DNA from: Liolophura sinensis
Taxonomy: Eukaryota > Mollusca > Polyplacophora > Chitonida > Chitonidae
Direction: 5' to 3'
DNA: 64,000 bases
NCBI RefSeq assembly: GCF_032854445.1
Contig: NC_088300.1
Location: forward strand, 61,292,984-61,356,983
Under the pieces are notes generated by a model, which saw nothing but the letters and a program-made list of their open reading frames with translations, had not been told where the DNA came from and made no database searches. The translations under genes were made by a program, and so were the position numbers. Of the stretch, positions 60,120-64,000 are shown in pieces (the stretch's first letter is position 1; the number at the start of each line of letters is the position of its first letter).

Positions 60120-60365
60120 TTCTTTATGTTATGCACAAGAATATTTCACTGACAAAACAGAGACCAGGGGAAGCCTCTCCAGGTACTGGCAGAACATCCT
60201 GATTTACGGCTGCAGATGAATGACTTGGAGCTGGGTTCATTTCAACCTCACTGGTAAATGGCATTCCTTCGCTTGAGAAGAGCGAGCCACTGAAGGATGA
60301 TGCCCAGTTTCATGTAGCGCGAGCTGGATTTGAACACCTAACTCCATTTCTCAGACCCTTGTGGT
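60120..60365 (-). repeat. Diverged SINE-like copy
   Basis: Begins with a SINE-A-like ACAAGAATATTTCACTGACA and ends with a B-box-like inverted segment (plus strand GCTGGATTTGAACACC). The middle (GAGAAGAGCGAGCCACTGAA) is not SINE-A. Confidence 0.35.
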
Positions 60366-60697
60366 CTGAACTGTGTATGCCTGCATGTGCTGTACCCTAC
60401 TTATGTACTCGCTATTTTCCAATTACAAGAATATCACCACTAAGAACTTTAACACAATGTCAAGATCATTGGGTAATGGTCTGAGAAAACAAAACCCACA
60501 ACAATGTTTCTGTAACTGCATGTTTCATGTACACATGCTTTGGCTTTTATCTGAAATTTGTGCAAGACTGAAATTAACACCTGAATGTAGATTAGGCGAT
60601 CTGTGCGAGGACATAACAAGCCCACTTGGTTGCATGGGGTGAAAAGGTCAAACTGGAACATTAACTATGGGGAATGTGGTGAGAGTCACAATCAAAA

Positions 60698-60925
60698 CTA
60701 TTTATTTGTTTATTTATCTGACTAGAGTTTTACCTGCGTATCAGGAATATTTCAATTATATTACAGCTGCCTGCATTATGGTGGGAGGAAACCTGGCAGA
60801 GTCTGGGGGAAACCCACAACCCTCCGCAGATTACTAGGAGATGTTCCCACGTATGACATGAAAGAAAGTCAACATGAGATGGTGTTGAATTCACAGCAAT
60901 CCCATACTATGATGTTATCTGGCTG
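60698..60925 (-). repeat. SINE-A, near full length
   Basis: TTTATCTGACTAGAGTTTTA, CATTATGGTGGGAGGAAACC, TGGCAGAGTCTGGGGGAAAC, GTTGAATTCACAGCAATCCC, TGGCTGAGCTCAG. Confidence 0.75.
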
Positions 60926-61228
60926 AGCTCAGATTGGAATGTCATAAAACTAAATGTTTCTTCTTTGACAATAAGAAAATTGAAGTCCACTGTGAGATAG
61001 CACATTTATCAGCACAAAAATTCCTGACGCTTCACCTTTATATAAATAATACACAACAGAAAACAACAGTTAAAACAGACTTACATTTGTCTGTGTTCAG
61101 AATCGGAAAGACGATCTTGTTCTCAAGTCTGTGATCTCAATTATGCTAACGTGATGATTTAAAAGCTATCCATCCCAAGCTATGCACTCAGAATGTCTTT
61201 TTGTTGATCTTTGTCAAATGAAGGTAAC

Positions 61229-63132
61229 TCAAAAATCCAGCTTGCTGCTTCCTGATGAACTGCCGCAGCGTGACTGCTTCAGATTTGGGGCTGGGTCTTC
61301 CTGAGAGCGACTTGTTGTTTCTGATAACTCTGGAGGCAAGTGCAATTTCTGCAATGAAATTTAAGGAGGTATCTAATGTCAACTTGCATAAAAATCTTGT
61401 AATGTCCATTCCAGGTAAGTTTAGTAATGCATTGGGTCATCAATACCAAAGAGTTGTGTATAGGAATTACTTTAGAGTATCATGCACAATACTGGGCATT
61501 TGATTCATTTTGTTATTTGATTGGTGTTTTATGAATATTTCACTTATACGATGGCAGCCAGCATTATTGTGGGAGGAAACCGGGCAGAGAACAGGGGAAA
61601 CCCATGACCATCTGCACGTAGCTAGCAGACCTTGTTTGATTTGATACGGCATGACATGACAGCTGGATTTAAAACACAACCTTAGCTACTTATGGTGTGG
61701 CTTGAATATTGCCAATGCAACATTAAACCCCAACCATCATTCATCTAAACAGATATCATTACCTTGGGCACATGCAACCCTTGAGGGTACTGTTCATGTA
61801 TCAGAAAAATATGGAAACAGCGATGTGGCATAAGTTACCAAAACCAATTTTCACTCTTATTGCTTTACTGTTCAGCTTTACATATAATAGTTTAACAAAA
61901 CTGGTCACTTCATGAATTGACATTTGAAAGTGTGGGTCATAAACAAGGTCAGATATGCAAAGAAGATAAGAAAGAGAATTAGAATAGGTTACCTCGATGG
62001 TGAATTTCTTTCTCCTAAGCTTGAATGCCCAATCCATTGTGTCTGGCATGTGTGGTGTGAGCGTGTTTAGATGAGGCAGCTGAATAATATTGAACAAACC
62101 TGAAAATGAGAAAAAGTGTTCAAGTAGGCACACCTCTGCTACAATATATTGTATCCCATGGTACACTATCTAAAAACTATGTTTGACTTAAAAAAATAAA
62201 ATGGTGTTAATACAAAAATGTTCATGGATTTAACTGACCCAATAAGATTAAAACACTCATTAAGATTTAAAAAGTGAACAAGATAAAACAATTGCATAAA
62301 AATTAAAGACCAAATGAAATGAACAAATTCAGAAAGGAAAACCCACATACTAAAATTAATATCAAATAATTATATATAAGAGAAATATATATGGGTAATA
62401 TATACATAAGAAAACCTGAGATTTCTTCACAGTATTTTAAAAAACAATTTATACACAACAAAACAAAATGAAGTACATTTGACATCTTTACTTTAGTTGA
62501 ATAATTTTCCATGCATACGATCTGACGTGAAAAGGTAACCATGGAGGAGGCTTTGCTCAATGCAGTAGACAAGTTGGATCCTCACATGCAGACTGCAACT
62601 GGCTAACTGAACCATGTGCTCTGAAAACTTTCCTAGACTCATCAGGCCACTCCACACCTATATCCACACCCTGCTACTGAAATATTATTGGGTGAAAATA
62701 CTTTGAAACTACTGGCTGTTTTAGACAGCATTTCGGATATCTGATTGTTTGAACTATGGCTACTCTGACTGGCTGGAATTTAATTCACTGCATCTAAGCT
62801 TAATCCATTTGTGTGAAAAAACTACATTAAATAAACACTGAATTATGTAATACATGTAGTGATCTTGTTTTTTTTGTTTAGCCATGAAGAATGTGGCTGG
62901 AAGTGACAACAGCACAAATAACACAAAACATATTTGCATGACAATAATCAAGCAGTTTTAAGCTTGTTTTCATAAGAAAACCATGGCTACATTCATAGTG
63001 TTGAATGAGTAAATTCTCATACCATGATATTCTTTGTACAACTGGGTTTTTCTCTTTGTCAGATCCAGCAAAACTCTGAAGGGCCACCACTGTGTCCCCC
63101 AGCCTCTCTATCCGGGATGTAAAACCAATGTC
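61229..63132 (-). CDS. ELP4: Elongator complex subunit 4 (ELP4), last three exons
   Basis: RecA-like subunit of the Elp4-5-6 hexamer of Elongator, which modifies wobble uridines in tRNA. Exons, high to low: 63132-62982, 62099-61993, 61348-61229. The phases match (1, then 0) and give 126 codons plus stop. Exon 1 here reads IERLGDTVVALQSFAGSDKE then KNP. The second reads HGLFNIIQLPHLNTL, then DWAFKLRRKKFTIE. The last reads KLHLPPELSETTSRSQ and ends SSKLDF, the C-terminal signature of the family. The start of the gene lies beyond 64000. The donor after 62982 is GTTTTC, which is weak; it is chosen because it gives the correct phase and the HGL junction. A GGTATG site closer to NPVVQ breaks the frame. 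Confidence 0.9.
61511..61645 (-). repeat. SINE-A fragment downstream of ELP4 exon 62099-61993
   Basis: TTATTTGATTGGTGTTTTAT, a deletion of the CCATACTCAAG block, then GAATATTTCACTTATACGAT, GTGGGAGGAAACCGGGCAGA. In an ELP4 intron. Confidence 0.8.
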
Positions 63133-63164
63133 CTTTTAGGAAAGAAACAGAAAACGCTATCAGA

Positions 63165-63412
63165 GGGGCCTTCGTGGCCAAGGGCTTTAGCACGCCACGG
63201 CGCCGCGATGACCCAAAAGCCTTCACCCAATGTGTTCAAGCCCAGCTCACCTCATGTGGGCTTCCTGTCCAGCAGTATGTGGGAAGGTCTGCCAGCAACC
63301 TGTGGATGGTTGAGGGTTTCCCTCAACTCTGCCCGATTTCCTCCCACAATAATGTTGGCTGCCATTGTACAAATGAAATATTCTTGAATACCGCATAAAT
63401 GACCAATCACCA
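63165..63412 (+). repeat. SINE-A, full length, beside an ELP4 splice acceptor
   Basis: Head GGGGCCTTCGTGGCCAAGGG (A-box-like from 63175) with B-box-like GTTCAAGCCC (63234-63243). Body GTATGTGGGAAGGTCTGCCA, GATTTCCTCCCACAATAATG. Its 5' end lies about 30 bp from the ELP4 acceptor at 63133-63134. Confidence 0.85.
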
Positions 63413-64000
63413 AAGGAAACCCTATCAACCAAGGCCCAGTTTCTTTTATTTAAGCAAAAGTGTTTTGCTTAAGCAACATAATACTATACCTTGGAAGTGT
63501 TTGATTTGAGGTTTGTTGAGATACACTTCAGGTTGGACAGGTTGGACAGGTTCTGTTGCTATCTTACACTTGTCAAATTAAAAATTTTGTGGCATGTACA
63601 TTGTTCAAAGCCACACACTAGAATCACAACAGGCATCCACGGCCTTGTCAGAGCCTAAACAATTGAAGTGCCAAAATCTGAAGACGGCATATCAATCCAA
63701 AATCCATCCACTGTGTGAGGCCCCTGCAAAATTACATGCAGGGAAATATACCTTCACCTAATATTGGTTTGGAGCATGCAGTGTCTGAGCTCGCCCATAT
63801 TCGCTAGGACTCGCTAGGGAAGCCTCAGGGCACATTGTTCAGCAGTGAATATGTTTGGCTAGTATGGCCTCCATGTTATCTTCTACACATGCGCTCCATG
63901 TAAACCTGGTTCTCCCTGGTACCTCCAATCATTAAGCTAGACCCATTTTGCAGTCAAATAACAACCCTCTTTAAAAAAAATATGAATGTTGACATTTAAT
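63413..64000. other. Likely ELP4 intron
   Basis: No further ELP4 exon or other coding segment recognised on either strand. Confidence 0.4.

Noticed and set aside
61188-61409. Minus-strand 73-codon frame over the last ELP4 exon
   Set aside because: Wrong frame. Splicing at 61348 in phase 0 gives KLHLPPELSETT and the family C-terminus SSKLDF.

Overview
This is eukaryotic nuclear DNA, AT-rich and intron-rich, with GT-AG introns of 0.1-4 kb and many tRNA-derived SINEs. The repeats and the protein families point to a bilaterian invertebrate. A lophotrochozoan, most plausibly a mollusc, is my best guess, but I can only infer it.

Five genes can be rebuilt exon by exon with matching splice phases. 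(1) 251-4260 (+) is the 3' part of a LRR-ROC-COR (ROCO) protein resembling MFHAS1. (2) 14752-5567 (-) is the 5' part of lipase maturation factor 2 (LMF2), an ER membrane protein; its 3' half is not in the window. (3) 16840-26171 (+) is a complete condensin II subunit H2 (NCAPH2) gene with 19 coding exons and 619 codons. (4) 29795-41354 (+) is a complete receptor-type KIM-family tyrosine phosphatase (PTPRR-like) with 15 coding exons and 631 codons; it carries a signal peptide, one membrane span, a MAP-kinase interaction motif and an intact catalytic domain. (5) 63132-61229 (-) is the last three exons of the Elongator subunit ELP4. A sixth, unrecognised two-exon gene at 55459-57365 (+) would encode a small single-span membrane protein that ends in an in-frame 7-residue repeat.

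LMF2 and NCAPH2 lie head to head about 2.1 kb apart, the same arrangement as in human 22q13. This looks like ancient microsynteny with a shared promoter region.

Non-coding space (about 41.4-55.4 kb and 57.4-61.2 kb) is mostly repeats. SINE-A is an abundant tRNA-headed family with full copies at 48464-48730 and 63165-63412 and about 20 fragments. SINE-B is a second tRNA-headed family, full at 53225-53512. There are also a 500-bp near-perfect hairpin (13860-14365), a modular element with five GTTCACACG motifs (45225-45610), several unnamed dispersed repeats, and a cluster of four minisatellites between 53.8 and 57.7 kb. Three of the four arrays in that cluster are entangled with SINE-A; one appears to have grown from inside a SINE-A copy and one is partly translated. 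The genes themselves are ordinary housekeeping and signalling genes. The unusual biology is in this SINE/minisatellite cluster, the long hairpin, and the LMF2/ROCO junction.
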